A stretch of DNA of 64,000 nt from Isochrysis galbana. Lineage: Eukaryota; Haptophyta; Isochrysidales; Isochrysidaceae. A model generated the notes under the pieces. That model made no database searches, was not told the DNA's origin, and saw only the letters and a list, made by a program, of their open reading frames with translations. Below are positions 25,340 through 37,353 of the stretch, piece after piece. Numbering within the stretch: position 1 is the first letter of the stretch; the number at the start of each line of letters is the position of its first letter. The stretch covers positions 1,276,202 to 1,340,201 of the forward strand of contig CM030938.1 in the NCBI GenBank assembly GCA_018136815.1, written 5' to 3'. The position numbers and the translations under genes are program-made.

Positions 25340-28300
25340 TCATCCGAAGCGGAAGCCGTCGCTCGCCACAACAGGGGCTGTGCTAGCGTCCTCATCATCA
25401 TCAACGCCTCCAAACCATGTCTCGAGGATTGATTCCGCCTTTTCGAAGATGAGCGTGTGCTCATGCATCTGCAGCGCCTCGATCACCTCGCACCCGCCTG
25501 CCTCGTCAAGCAGCCTGGCGTGCGGGTTGCCGTTGCCTGGCAAGGGGGCGCCAGGCGGCGTGCCGGCACGGAGGATTGCCTCGAGCGCAGAGAGGACGGC
25601 TAGGAGCAGCTGCACGTCGGGCAAGCTGAGCAAGTTGAGGAAGAGCGCGATAACCCCCAGCTGGGGGATGTAGGGGGGAAGAGCGGGTTGGTTGGCGGGC
25701 CGGGTGGACACCAGTGATGTCGCGCAGTAGGGAGGGTCCAGGGGGGGGGGGAGGGGCAAGGAGGGATCGCACAAACGGGCGGGTGCACGCTCGCGCAAGC
25801 GGTGTGGGAGGAGTGACGGCGCTGCAGGTGCGCTGCGGGTGCGGCGCACGCGTTAGGTGGACTGTCTCCCGCTGCGTGGCGCACCTCCACGAGCCATCGG
25901 ACCACCTCGGCCGACCCCGAGCAGCATGCATTGCACAACGCATACGCGACTTCCTTGCGCACGTCATATTCCTCCGAGCTGACCATCTCGAGGAGCCGGG
26001 GCACAAATCCTGCCGCGCACACGGCAGCAACCTGCGCCTGGTCGCCCGCAGTCAGGTTGGAGACTATCCACGCCGTCTCTTTGCGCAGCTCCTTTTTGGC
26101 GCTGCCCAGCAGCTCCCCAAGACAGCCCAGCACACCGAAGCGCAGTACGACGGCTGCCTCCTCCGCGGTGCCCGCCACAATGTTGCCGATTGAGCGCAGC
26201 GCGGGTGTCTGCACCGTCGGCTGCTCGTGGCCGAGCAGCGCGACGAGCGGGCCGACGGCCCCCGCCTCCACCACCGGCGTGATGCGCTCGGGAGGCTCGG
26301 AGACGTACGAGAGCGCCCAGCACGTGTCAGTCAGCACCTCGTCGTCAGTGCGTACGTGCAACAGCTGCACAAGCACGGGCAGCGCGGGCGCAATGAGCTC
26401 CCAGCGTGGCGGAGGCCTGCCACGGCAAAGGTTGGAGAGGAGCCAAGTCGCGTTGCGCTGCATCGTGGGTGGCGGGCCCGCAGTCGCGTGCGCGAAGGAC
26501 GAGCCGACGACGCTCCCGCCAGCGCCGGGGCCAGTGGCAGTGGCAGCGGCGTTTGCGCCAGCGCTTCCGCCCGTGCCCTTCGGCGGCACGCCGGCCGCCT
26601 CAGCTGCGGCCGCTTCGCGTTGCGCGTCTAGCACGAGCGCCTCGCACTGCGTGATGAGTGGCGGCACGAGCCCGTACGATAGCACCAAGTCACGGCAGCG
26701 CGGCGAGTCGCCGGCGATGTTACCCAGCGCCCACATCGACTGCTCGCGCACCGCAGTGTCTGGGTGCTGTATCAGCGCGACGAATATGGGCACCGCGCCA
26801 TTATCGATCACCACGCGCGCGTGCTCCGATGTGCCCGACGCGACGTTGGTGATCGCCCACGCGGCCTCGAAGACAAGCGTCGGGTCGTCGAAGCAATGGA
26901 GGAACTGGACGAGACGCGGCACAACGCCGGCGGCGATGACCTCGGCAATGGGTGGGTTGCGCTCGATGGAGAGCAGCTTGCGCAGCCGGATGCACGCCTC
27001 GAGCTATGCGCAGCGGGAAGGGGAGGTGGAGTGGGGTGAATGCGCAACCGGCGCGTCCGCGAGCACTCGAGCGGCCGAGACGGTGGGCGAGACGCGCTGG
27101 TTGCATGGCCGCCTCCTCGTCGCCCCTTGCACTGCGCCCCATGCCACTGCGCGTGCTTTCACCCGTTGGTCGACCCAAGCGGCCGGGTATAGCCCGTTCA
27201 TTTCCCCCAAAGCCCATCGTGGTCCAGTCTCGCCATCCTGCCATCCGCCGCGCCAGACTGATTGCGGTCTGCCCGGTCGCTCGTGGCCACACGGGCCGCA
27301 GCCTCCCACGCCCTGGTGGCGATTTCTGTGTCCTCCCATCTACTCATCCCTCCCAGAAACGTACGCGCCCCCACGGACGCTCCCCAACCCGTTGACCGGG
27401 TCGCCAACCCACTGACGGGGCCGGCCTCACATCTAGCTGCCCTCTTCCCGGTGCCACCCCCTAACGCGCCACCACCCCATTGCGCCCGCGAATGAGCGAT
27501 CCTTCCCCAGGCACGCTTCCACCGCCCACTCCAACCCAGCATGCTCGCACGCCCCGCCCTTCCCCCTCCTCGTCCCCGCATCCCACCCACCCACCCACCC
27601 GCCTCTGCGCCTCTCCCTCCACGCGCTTCCCCCTCGCTTCCGACCTCCGCACGCTGTGACCCTCGCATTGCAGCACCTCACGAAGCTCTCAGCTCCTTCT
27701 CGCTCTGCCAAGTGATGCAGGCTCGCCCTCGCACAAAACCCCGCAGGGCCCTCACCGACCTGACCTCCCCACCCCCCCCGATATCTTTCATCCATGTCTA
27801 TCGACCTAGTCTGTGTTGGCAGCCCCTTGCGGCCGCAGCGTCTAGGCGAGCCCTCGGCCGCTCCCCCTGCGCTTGCCGAATGGAGCAGCCTCCCGTCCTT
27901 CCAACGTCTGCCCGAGGCCCCGTACGCTCTCTCCCTTCCTTCCCCTGTCCCCCGACCAGATCCGCAACACCAGCTTCCATCTCTTCGTCCCTCACCCTAC
28001 CCCTTGGCCTTCGCCCGCCCTCTTCCCTTGCCTCCCTTCCCTCTTCCCGCCTTCCATCCGCCCCTCCCCCCCTCTCCCCCCTCCCCCCTCCCCGGCCCTA
28101 CGCCCCCCAGCAGCCCCCCCTCCCCCCAGCTCTTCCCTCACCTGTGTTGCCCTCTCCTTCGAATGGAGCAGCCTCACGTCCTCCGGCAGCGCCTGGATCG
28201 TCCGAGCGAGCAATGCAGGCTCAGACAGGTCTGCGGACGTCTTGGGTGGACAGATCCGTGCGGGCGGCCTCCTCCTCTTCGCCAGCCCATCCTCCTTCTT

Positions 28301-28429
28301 GTCTTTCCTCAGCTGTGCGGTCGAGGCTTCTCTCCTTCTTCTTGCGGCAGAGGCCTCGAGCGAAGTGGGCCGTTTGAGGGATGAAGGGAGGCGGGAGGAG
28401 GAGGAGGAGGAGGACGGGGGGAGGACCAT
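25340..28429 (-). CDS. Importin subunit alpha (karyopherin alpha)
   Basis: Three minus-strand exons, 28429-28142, 27003-25885 and 25660-25340 (donors GTGAGG and GTGCGC), give 575 residues in one phase. Exon 1 has the importin-beta-binding domain: basic clusters RRRREASTAQLRKDKKED and KRRR at about residues 30-55. Exon 2 encodes the armadillo array, starting RLRKLLSIERNPPIAEVI, with FEAAWAITNVASGTSEH, WALGNIAGDSPRCRD, WLLSNLCRG, CWALSYVS, SIGNIVAG, ETAWIVSNLTAG and YALCNACC; the WxxxN positions bind nuclear localisation signals. Exon 3 ends with the C-terminal repeat and an acidic tail (GGVDDDEDAS). An Ala/Gly-rich insert of about 50 residues sits between the armadillo repeats with WALGNIAGD and WLLSNLCRG. 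The role is classical nuclear import with importin beta. Confidence 0.97.
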
Positions 28430-28829
28430 CTTGGCGCGTGGGAGGAGAGGGAGACGGGGGGAGAGGGGAGAGGGGGGGGGAGAGGAGGGAGGGGAGAAAT
28501 CCGGGGATGGGGGGTGGGAGGGGGGGAAGGGGGGGGAGGGGGAGTTCTAGAAAGAAAGTCTCTTGTGAGAGAGAGAAGAGAGAGAAGGGGCTCCCCACCC
28601 CACCCAGCCAGACTCCCCCCCTCTCTTCCCCTCGCATGTTGCAAAGTTTTTGGCTTCAATTACGTGATAGTGGAGGGAAAGAAGATGGGAGACGGCGCGG
28701 CGGCCACTCTCCCTCTCTCTCTCACTCTCTCTCTCTCCCCCCCCCCCAACCTTTCTCTCTCTCTCCCCCTCTTTTCTGAAAGCTGACGTTGCCCTGTGCC
28801 TAGATCTTGGATGCGGAGGATGGGGGAAC
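28430..28829. other. Upstream flank of importin alpha, purine/pyrimidine tracts
   Basis: G/A-rich DNA to 28550 and C/T-rich DNA at 28700-28770. No gene seen. Confidence 0.5.
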
Positions 28830-29022
28830 AAGAGAGAGAGTAGAGAGAGTAGAGAGAGTAGAGAGAGTAGAGAGAGTAGAGAGAGTAGAGAGAGTAGAGA
28901 GAGTAGTAGAGAGAGTAGAGAGAGTAGAGAGTAGAGAGAGTAGAGAGAGTAGTAGAGAGAGTAGAGAGAGTAGAGAGAGTAGAGAGAGTAGTAGAGAGAG
29001 TAGAGAGAGTAGAGAGAGTAGT
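28830..29022 (+). repeat. (AGAGAGT)n minisatellite
   Basis: Tandem units based on AGAGAGT, about 22 copies, with occasional extra AGT or missing bases. Confidence 0.95.
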
Positions 29023-29028
29023 AGCCCG

Positions 29029-29560
29029 GTCACTCACTATGGTGGTGCGGAGGGCACCAGCTGCAATGGGTGGATGACGGGCTAAATAAGCTCCCTATAG
29101 GTTCCGGTAGGATGAATCAGCAAAAAAAAGTGGGGGTTGTCCGGCGAAATTTTCGAAAAATACCGAATTTCAGGCCTTCGAAGACGGTGCGCGAAATACG
29201 GTCGGGCCCCCCTCCGGTATATTTTTAGTGAGGCCGTTCATGCAAGGCACAAATATAGTAAGACGGGGAAATTTCTGTCGCCAGCTCACTAGGTCTACCA
29301 GGCTTGAAACCATATCAAGCAATGCCGCCCTAGCAGTCACGCCAATCGCCCCACATCGCGTCGAAACTGGCCGTGTGTGGGCCGACAGCAACGCCAACGT
29401 TACCCGGCCGAACGAGCCGGAGTACCCAACTTTCGAACACGACCGGGCGCGCTGCCGGCGCTTTCACGTTCACCCACTCGGACAGAATGGCTCGCAATGC
29501 ATCATATCAAAAAATGCCGCCCTAGCAGTCACGCCAATCGCCACAGCCGGCTGTCTCCCC
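29029..29560 (+). repeat. Dispersed repeat, copy 2
   Basis: Second copy of the repeat at 9279-9800, same orientation. It additionally contains an internal direct duplication of about 40 bp (29310-29350 and 29502-29542, 192 bp apart) that includes CTAGCAGTCACGCCAATCGC. A Ty3/gypsy coding fragment follows it at 29747, so the repeat could be part of that element, but no matching 3' copy is visible. Confidence 0.75.
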
Positions 29561-29647
29561 GGGTGCCGGGGACTTGTCCGCTTGAGCCCAGTTTTTTCTT
29601 ATTGTCCCCCAGCGGGACTTTTTCTCACACTGTGGTCATCAAACGTT

Positions 29648-29736
29648 CGGTGACAGTCTTCTGTCTTCTCCTCATGCATCGGTGACAGTCTTCTGTCTTC
29701 TCCTCATGCATCGGTGACAGTCTTCTGTCTTCTCTG
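29648..29736 (+). repeat. 32-bp tandem repeat, nearly three copies
   Basis: Units start at 29648, 29680 and 29712 with CGGTGACAGTCTTCTGTCTT followed by CTCCTCATGCAT; the third is incomplete. Confidence 0.95.
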
Positions 29737-29746
29737 CGTGTTTCAG

Positions 29747-30240
29747 TGGTATTTCCCCCAGCGACCAGCGAGGTCCGCCGACGCCGACGGACTCTCTAGG
29801 ATCGTCGCGCTGCCGCAACCTCACGGCGATGACCTATCAACCACTGTTTCAACCTATCCGGACACCGACGTGTCCGACTCCGATTCCGAAGGTACGCAGG
29901 ACGCTGTCACGGTCGCTACGGTCACCCGGACTCTCACTGCCCGACGTAGGCAGGCGGAGTCCCGGGACTTAGGACCGACCACCGTCGATACGGCCTCTAT
30001 CTCGACCGATTACCTCGCCGTGGGCACGCCTACGCTCGGCGAGATTGTCGAGACCACTCGCCTCGACGAATATGCACAACAAGCCCTCTCCGACGCGGTC
30101 ACCTCCGACTCGGCGAGAAATGATTCCAGGTGGACCGTCTCTGCCGCGGGCCTACTCTACAAGGCCGACCCCACCCCCCACGAGATATCTTGGGGCCGGA
30201 GAATGTTTTGGACGAATCTTCCTGCCGTCGGCCGAGGAGA
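29747..30240 (+). pseudogene. Ty3/gypsy-like pol fragment
   Basis: A 160-codon open segment contains RSADADGLSRI, resembling the N(V)ADALSR motif at the end of the RNase H domain of Ty3/gypsy elements. An acidic linker follows, then WTVSAAGLLYKADPTPHEI, resembling the start of the integrase zinc-binding region (..DGLLYY...). It is truncated at both sides and enters low-complexity DNA at 30240. No protease, reverse transcriptase or integrase core is present. Confidence 0.55.
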
Positions 30241-30337
30241 GGCGGACGGAGAGAGAGAGAGAGAGAGAGTCTCGCAGAGCGACTGCAGAACGAGAAGTCG
30301 AAGTCATGCCGGTTTATTACCTTAAACGAGCCAACAA

Positions 30338-30800
30338 TTATAGTAATAGCAAAAACAAAATTCGAATCGCAAATTTCGAGACCAAAATCTGCAAACCTGG
30401 ACTTGAGACCATGGGGAATCCGAATCTGTGTGTCTTGTGCGTCAGTGGCAACACGGGGAACCGTTCAATTGTAATTATGAGCGCGTACCTTACACGAATA
30501 TTCATGCCTACAGCCTTCAGATGGGCAGGAATACAACAGGGGCTAAAAAGGGGGAACCTCAAGTTGCAGCCTCTCACATGTGCGCAGCTTCCGCCTATCT
30601 CACGCGTGCTCGAGTGCTCGAGCCAAAAAAAACTCACCAGGTCGGCATATTTTGGGGATATTTGGGTGGCCTCCCAGGATATAAATGGGATATCTTCGCG
30701 GAAAATTATTTGGGCAAGTTTTTCGGAATATTTCCGCCTGGCCCTAATGGCAGCATACTGTTGGTCGAGAGGCCAACACGGCCGACCTGCCAAAGGGTCG
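30338..30800 (-). pseudogene. Retroelement relic with ATATT-rich repeat
   Basis: The minus strand carries a sequence similar to the KRVQPQV region of ORF1 (near 30560, ERLQLEVPPF) and, at 30745-30645, a copy of the repeat beginning GGCCAGGCGGAAATATTCCG that is also found at 36878 and 40884. Frames are broken, and the element's ends cannot be placed. Confidence 0.45.
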
Positions 30801-32422
<1,622 letters not shown>

Positions 32423-34939
32423 ATGGAGGGCTCCTCCAAGCCTCCCTCTCCCTCCCCCCGCCCGGCTTCCCTCTCCCTGCCTCCCTCACCCATGCACCAC
32501 CTACTCCCTGCAGACTCCTCCATGTCCCCCTTCTCCCACCTCTCCCTCTCCCTCTCCCTCCTTCTCTCCACCTCCTCCACTCTCCTCTTCTTCTCTCTTC
32601 TCGGATTCGGCTCCACCATCTACTCTCTCCTCTCCTCCGTCTCCGTGTGGTTCGCCTACGTGCTACTCGGGAGCGCAATCCTTGTCCTCCTCCTCCTCTA
32701 CCTCTTCGACGCACAGCACTCCTCACCAAGCCAGCGCTATCTCGGCTACTACCCTCTTCTCGCGACCGCTTCCGCTTGCCTCGTCGCATTCTGCCTCCTC
32801 GCCACGAGGCACTACCCGTACGCGCCGCTGCTCTGCTCGTTTATGCTGCCCGTTTGCGCCGTCTGGGCCACGCGCGCGCTCCTCCTTCACCGCGTCCGAC
32901 CGGCCGCCTTCTTTGGCGCGCTCAGCTTCTGGCTGCTCGTTCTCGCCGCGCTGATCGCCGCAGCCTTTGCGCTCTGGGTCTTCGCGTGGCCCGGCTGGCA
33001 GACGGAGGAGTGGCGGGCCGAGTTCGGCGGCAACGGCAGCCGCGTCATCAACATGTGGGCAGGCCACGTCAAGCAGTACTGGCGCACCAAGAACGGTTGC
33101 AAGGACGGGCGCACGCCGATGCCCATGTTGGACGCAAAGGCGGCCAACGACTGCTACACAGGCGCCTTCCTTTGGTGGTCGTTCCCGCTGTGGATCATGT
33201 TCGTGGCGCTGGTGTACGCGAGTGTCTTCTACTTCCTCGCGCGCGCCGCCCACGAGGCCAAAGCGGGCGCGCGCTCCGGCCGCGTCCAGTTCGCCTTCCG
33301 CCTCTTCATCGCGATGATTGTCTTCTTCATGGGCCTCACGTGGTGCGCTGCGTCCGTCGCAGGCGCCGGGCTGGGCATCGCGCGGACTGTCGAGCTGGCC
33401 ATCCTGCTCTTCGTGGTGGTGACGACCATCGTTGTCGGCAAGACGGTCGGCTGGGCGACCGTCACTGCCTCCGCGCGCTCCACCCCCTTCTACAAGAAGC
33501 TCTCCACCTACTCCGACTCCTTCTGGGACTACCTCAAGGCCTTCGCACTCTGGGGGCTCGGCTGGCTCGCGCTCGCCATCTACTTTGGGCTGGCCGCCGC
33601 CAACCAGGCGTGCCGGAAGTGCCTCCCCTGCACGCTTGAGCCCGACTCGGACGGCGCGCTCCCGCTCGCCGCGCAAGGGTACCTAGTGCGGCTGCGCAGG
33701 TGGAACTGGGGCTCGATCCTCTCCAAGACGACCGTCTGGTCCATTGCATACCTCGTGATGCAGGTCATCGTCATGCAGGTGGTGGTCGTCTTCTTCGCCT
33801 GGCTCAACGAGGTGCTCGCACCACTCCAGACCTGGCAGGTATGCCTCATCTTCTCCGCCGTCGGCCTCACCATGTTCATGATCCCCGTCATCCCGGGCGT
33901 GCCCGTCTACATTGCTTGCGGCGCGGTTGTGCCCGCCTCGATGATGGGCGTCGGCACCGCGCACGACGAGCTTGCGGCGATGCAGCCGGGCGACCCGCCG
34001 CCCCTTTCCTTCTGGTACGGCATGTTACTCGCCTCGGCGGTAGGCTTCGCCCTCAAGCTCCTCGCCGTTGCCCTCGAGCAAGAGGTCATCGGTCGCGCGT
34101 TTGGCGGTTACGTCTCGGTCCGCGCACTTGTACGGGTCAACTCGGTCGAGATGCGCGCCTCTCGCATGATCCTGCAACGGCGTGGGCTCAACTTCGCGAA
34201 GTGTGCCATCTTAGTCGGTGGGCCCGACTGGCCCACCTCTGTTATAACTGGCATCCTTCGGCTCAACGTCTTCCAGATGCTCCTCGGTACGACGCCCATC
34301 CTGCCACTCATCGTCGCATCGACAGCTGCCGGCGCCTTCCAACTGCTCACCACCAAGAGCGACACCTTCAGCTCGGTTGCGCTGATCATCACCTTCCTCT
34401 CCATGCTCTTCCAGCTGAGCACCACCATCGCAATGCTCGCCGTCATCGCGCGCCACGCCTCTCTTCACCGTGAAGAGCTCGCCGCAATGCCTCCTGATGA
34501 GGAGGTGCTCGCGTACGACGCACGCGCTGCTGCGTACACTGCAGCGCTGCGCGCCGCGACGCACTGGTCGCAGCCTGAGGTGCGGCTATGGCCGAAGCTG
34601 GTTATCACCGCCTCGGCTATCATGCTCGCCGTCGCCTGCTATATGAGCATCCTCGTCTCCTGCTTTGTTCCCTTCTCCGTCTCCGAATCCATATCCAACC
34701 TGCCGGGCGGCAACCCGCTCGGAGTCGTGCGCACGCCCGGCTGGATCGTCATCGGCCTCTTCCTCGTGGGGTGGGCGCTACGCTACGTGTACCGGCGGTG
34801 GGCGCACGTCCGTGCCAAGGACTGGATAGCGAGCGGACGCACCACCGCCGCCCGCATCGAAGCGGGCACTGCTCACATTGAAGCAGGCTCCGCCGGCGCC
34901 GGCGCTAGCGAAATCGTCGTCGAGGATGTGCAGGAGTAG
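32423..34939 (+). CDS. Large polytopic membrane protein with VTT/SNARE-associated-like region
   Basis: A single open frame of 838 codons with a purine-rich leader. After a Pro/Ser-rich N-terminus (about 45 residues) there are roughly 14 hydrophobic segments separated by short loops. A lumenal-type loop around residues 200-250 contains several Cys and an N-glycosylation-like NGS. The C-terminal third carries FMIPVIPGVPVYIACGAVVP, a later FWYGMLLASAVGFALKLLAV, and LVGGPDWPTSVITGILRLN. The first of these resembles the re-entrant P.(P/G)..(L/Y)..(A/C)G motif of VTT (TVP38/TMEM41/DedA) proteins, which act as lipid scramblases. This similarity is suggestive only; I do not recognise a named orthologue. 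High GC3 and lack of stops over 2.5 kb make the gene itself secure. The tail is Ala/Glu-rich. Confidence 0.7.
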   Translation: MEGSSKPPSPSPRPASLSLPPSPMHHLLPADSSMSPFSHLSLSLSLLLSTSSTLLFFSLLGFGSTIYSLLSSVSVWFAYVLLGSAILVLLLLYLFDAQHSSPSQRYLGYYPLLATASACLVAFCLLATRHYPYAPLLCSFMLPVCAVWATRALLLHRVRPAAFFGALSFWLLVLAALIAAAFALWVFAWPGWQTEEWRAEFGGNGSRVINMWAGHVKQYWRTKNGCKDGRTPMPMLDAKAANDCYTGAFLWWSFPLWIMFVALVYASVFYFLARAAHEAKAGARSGRVQFAFRLFIAMIVFFMGLTWCAASVAGAGLGIARTVELAILLFVVVTTIVVGKTVGWATVTASARSTPFYKKLSTYSDSFWDYLKAFALWGLGWLALAIYFGLAAANQACRKCLPCTLEPDSDGALPLAAQGYLVRLRRWNWGSILSKTTVWSIAYLVMQVIVMQVVVVFFAWLNEVLAPLQTWQVCLIFSAVGLTMFMIPVIPGVPVYIACGAVVPASMMGVGTAHDELAAMQPGDPPPLSFWYGMLLASAVGFALKLLAVALEQEVIGRAFGGYVSVRALVRVNSVEMRASRMILQRRGLNFAKCAILVGGPDWPTSVITGILRLNVFQMLLGTTPILPLIVASTAAGAFQLLTTKSDTFSSVALIITFLSMLFQLSTTIAMLAVIARHASLHREELAAMPPDEEVLAYDARAAAYTAALRAATHWSQPEVRLWPKLVITASAIMLAVACYMSILVSCFVPFSVSESISNLPGGNPLGVVRTPGWIVIGLFLVGWALRYVYRRWAHVRAKDWIASGRTTAARIEAGTAHIEAGSAGAGASEIVVEDVQE

Positions 34940-35788
34940 CGAGTGCGCGAATCTACTCCATCCAGAATGTAGCAGCCACCGCACGACGGATGCCGTACTC
35001 CGTATGCGCCGGTGGTCTCTCTGCCACGCCGAGGTGCTGCGATTGAGACGGCAAGCATGCGTGCCGTGACATCGTTGCCGTCGCAAATCCACGAGCAACG
35101 TCGTCTCGCCCACATCACGTTGACTGTCCTCGATGGGCCACGCAGTGCTCCGCCCTCCGGCAGTTGGGGCAATTGCCCACATTTTTCCCATCCTACACTG
35201 CATTTTGTCTCGAGGTCGTTCAATGGTGCAACGAGTAAGTCGCTGCCGGCTTGCACGAGTGCCATCTTCATTGAGGAGTTGTTGATTTAGCCGCCCACCT
35301 ACATCGGACTGTGGCTCGCTCGCTCCTTTTTCTTCGCCGACGCCACTATTTGCCTTCTCAGTACTCGTCGCTAGAAGTACTAGTACTGTGCTGTCAATGC
35401 GCGTGTGCCGCCATGCACCCCACGCCATGCACGCTCGCACACATTACAACCTGTTTGCAAATGCGGAGCTCGGCTTATTTAACAGTACGAGTAGTACGAG
35501 TACAATGCTTTCACTGCGATGTGCGTGTGCCAATATCCACAATCCATAATACATTCATGTTAAATGAGAGTGTTAGCAGACTAATCTCAACAATACTACT
35601 ACTTATAAAACATCTGAGCGTTAGTACCACTACTCCCACAAGCCCGGTACTATCACGACACTCCATCCACAACGCACCTACGCCCGCTGCCCGCACGCCT
35701 TGAAGCAGTGAGCCGTCATATCAGATCTGATGGCAGCCTGATGATCTGATATCAGTGCCTTGGGGCCTGAGCTTCTTGTCAGCATGAC
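34940..35788. other. Intergenic, nothing recognised
   Basis: AT-richer DNA with a few GTACTAGTAC-like short palindromes near 35370-35500 and a short ATCAGATC repeat near 35720-35750. No gene seen. Confidence 0.5.
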
Positions 35789-35914
35789 ATGGGGGTGGAC
35801 AAAAAACAAATTCTAATTCTAAAAATAGGGGGTAGGCGCGTGGCGCGAACACCTGGCGCGAACGCGAAAGAGCGCGCGCGGGTCGCGCCCCTGCCCCCCG
35901 AGCTCCCGCGCGCC

Positions 35915-36420
35915 ATGGATATCGACAACGACAATGTCGACCCGCCGCCGTGCGATCCTACCTCCTACGAGGGCATTACGAGTGCATGGGCGGCTATCGA
36001 CATGCTCAAAGGCTCGGATCTGGAGTGGTCTACTGTGCTCGTCATCACAGTGGACGGGAAGAAGAAGAACCGTTGCGTGCCCTCTGCAACAATGTGTACT
36101 CGGGCGGGCCCTCCAACATTCGGACGCATCTCGACATGAGCATCAAGCCGCGCAACACCCGCGAGTGCAAGCCCAAGCTGCCCTTCAAAGCTCGGCATAC
36201 AGAGGTATTGGCAGTCCTACGCGCACGCGCGGACAGAGCCCAGCTAAAGGTTGCTGCTGCCACTGCCAAGCAAAGCGCGCGCGCGCAAGCGACTGCAGTT
36301 GAGCCTGCCATGCAGTTTTTTAAGGTGTCGACGCCCGATGCCGTCGCAAAGGCCTGGATGAGACTCATCGTGAAGAAGGCCCTTCCGCTCGATCTGGTGG
36401 ACGGGCTACTGGCCGCCTAG
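35915..36420 (+). pseudogene. hAT-type transposase N-terminal fragment (BED finger)
   Basis: From the ATG at 35915 an acidic segment leads to KKKNRC. The frame then shifts, and LCNNVYSGGPSNIRTHL continues in another frame, followed by a basic linker, an Ala-rich helix and FFKVSTPDAVAKAWMRLIVKKALPLDLV to a stop at 36418. The C..C...(n)..H arrangement with GGPSN..THL resembles BED zinc fingers of hAT transposases, and the KKALPLDLV block resembles the conserved (K)GLPF..V segment after it. The shift lies near 36078, consistent with a two-base insertion or one-base deletion. No catalytic RNase H-like core is present. Confidence 0.6.
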
Positions 36421-37006
36421 CGCGCCCCGTTCACCTTGTCTTCACCTGCACCTGCAGTTCTTGTACTCTCACCTTCACCTGCACCTTCAACGAAGAAAAA
36501 ACTTCGGACCAGCACCTTCCCAGTTGGAAAAATTTTTTTATTTGAAGCGACTCGAGTAATCTCCATTACTTGATTATTTCTGGGCGCGAATTTTGACGAG
36601 TAATCGTCATTGACTACATCAGAATTGCAAGTAATCAAGTGTTGATTACTACCTTAACCCCAGTAATCAGGGCAAGTAGCTAGTAGTGGACTACTCATTG
36701 TATTCTAGGTGAGGCTTGTTTTTCTCCTCAACATCCATCAGCGCTCTCTACGCCCTCGCCACTCGCTCGCTCGACTCGCAACAACCCGAACCAGCCCGAC
36801 CCAATGTCTGAACCCCCCGCCTTCTGCAACCCCGACCTGACCAAGACCGCTGACGAGGATGCGTCAGCTGCCGGTAGGCCCAGGCGGAAATATTCCGAAA
36901 AACTTGCCCAAATATTCAGCAAAAATATCCCATTTATATGCCGGCGAGCTGCCCAAATATCCCGAAAAATATCTCGTTATAGAGTTTTTTTTGCGCGCGT
37001 TTCCGC
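36421..37006. other. Intergenic with dispersed repeat
   Basis: AT-rich to 36720, then a short open frame starting MSEPPAFCNPDLTK at 36804. At 36878-36975 lies the plus-strand copy of the GGCGGAAATATTCC repeat described in the findings. I cannot say whether the open frame is an exon or repeat-encoded. Confidence 0.5.
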
Positions 37007-37327
37007 ATGTTACCCCCCAGGAGCCAACGCCCCCCAGGAGCTATTGGGGGTCCCCCGAGACCGAGAGCTATCGGGGGGAAATTTTCTCCCGATCGCCAAC
37101 CGCCCCACCGAGAGCTATCGGGGGACCGAGAAAATCCCCCGAGAGCTATTGGGAGATTTTACGTCCCGGGGCCCCTATGAGCAATCTCCCAATAGCTCTC
37201 GGGGGATTTTCTCGGTCCCCCGATAGCTCTTGGTGGGGCGGTTGGCGATCGGGAGAAAATTTCCCCCCGATAGCTCTCGGGGGCCCCCGATAGCTCCTGG
37301 AGGGCGTTGGCTCCTGGGGGGTAACAT
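37007..37327. repeat. Foldback element (321-bp near-perfect palindrome)
   Basis: The left arm 37007-37158 and right arm 37183-37327 are inverted copies with a 24-base loop (TTACGTCCCGG...). The outer ends are ATGTTACCCCCCAGGAGCC and its complement GGCTCCTGGGGGGTAACAT. Mismatches are few; the main difference is a 7-base gap near 37060. Each arm holds repeats of GAGCTATYGGG. No gene is carried. It resembles foldback transposons or a MITE-like hairpin. Confidence 0.93.
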
Positions 37328-37353
37328 ATATATATCTTTCTTTACGCCCTCAC

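Noticed and set aside
25931-27415. 494-codon open frame on the plus strand
   Set aside because: It lies antisense to the armadillo repeats of importin alpha, whose homology is unmistakable; the frame is open because of high GC.
32647-33676. 330- and 317-codon frames overlapping the 838-residue membrane protein
   Set aside because: Arg/His-rich compositions typical of off-frame readings of GC-rich coding DNA.
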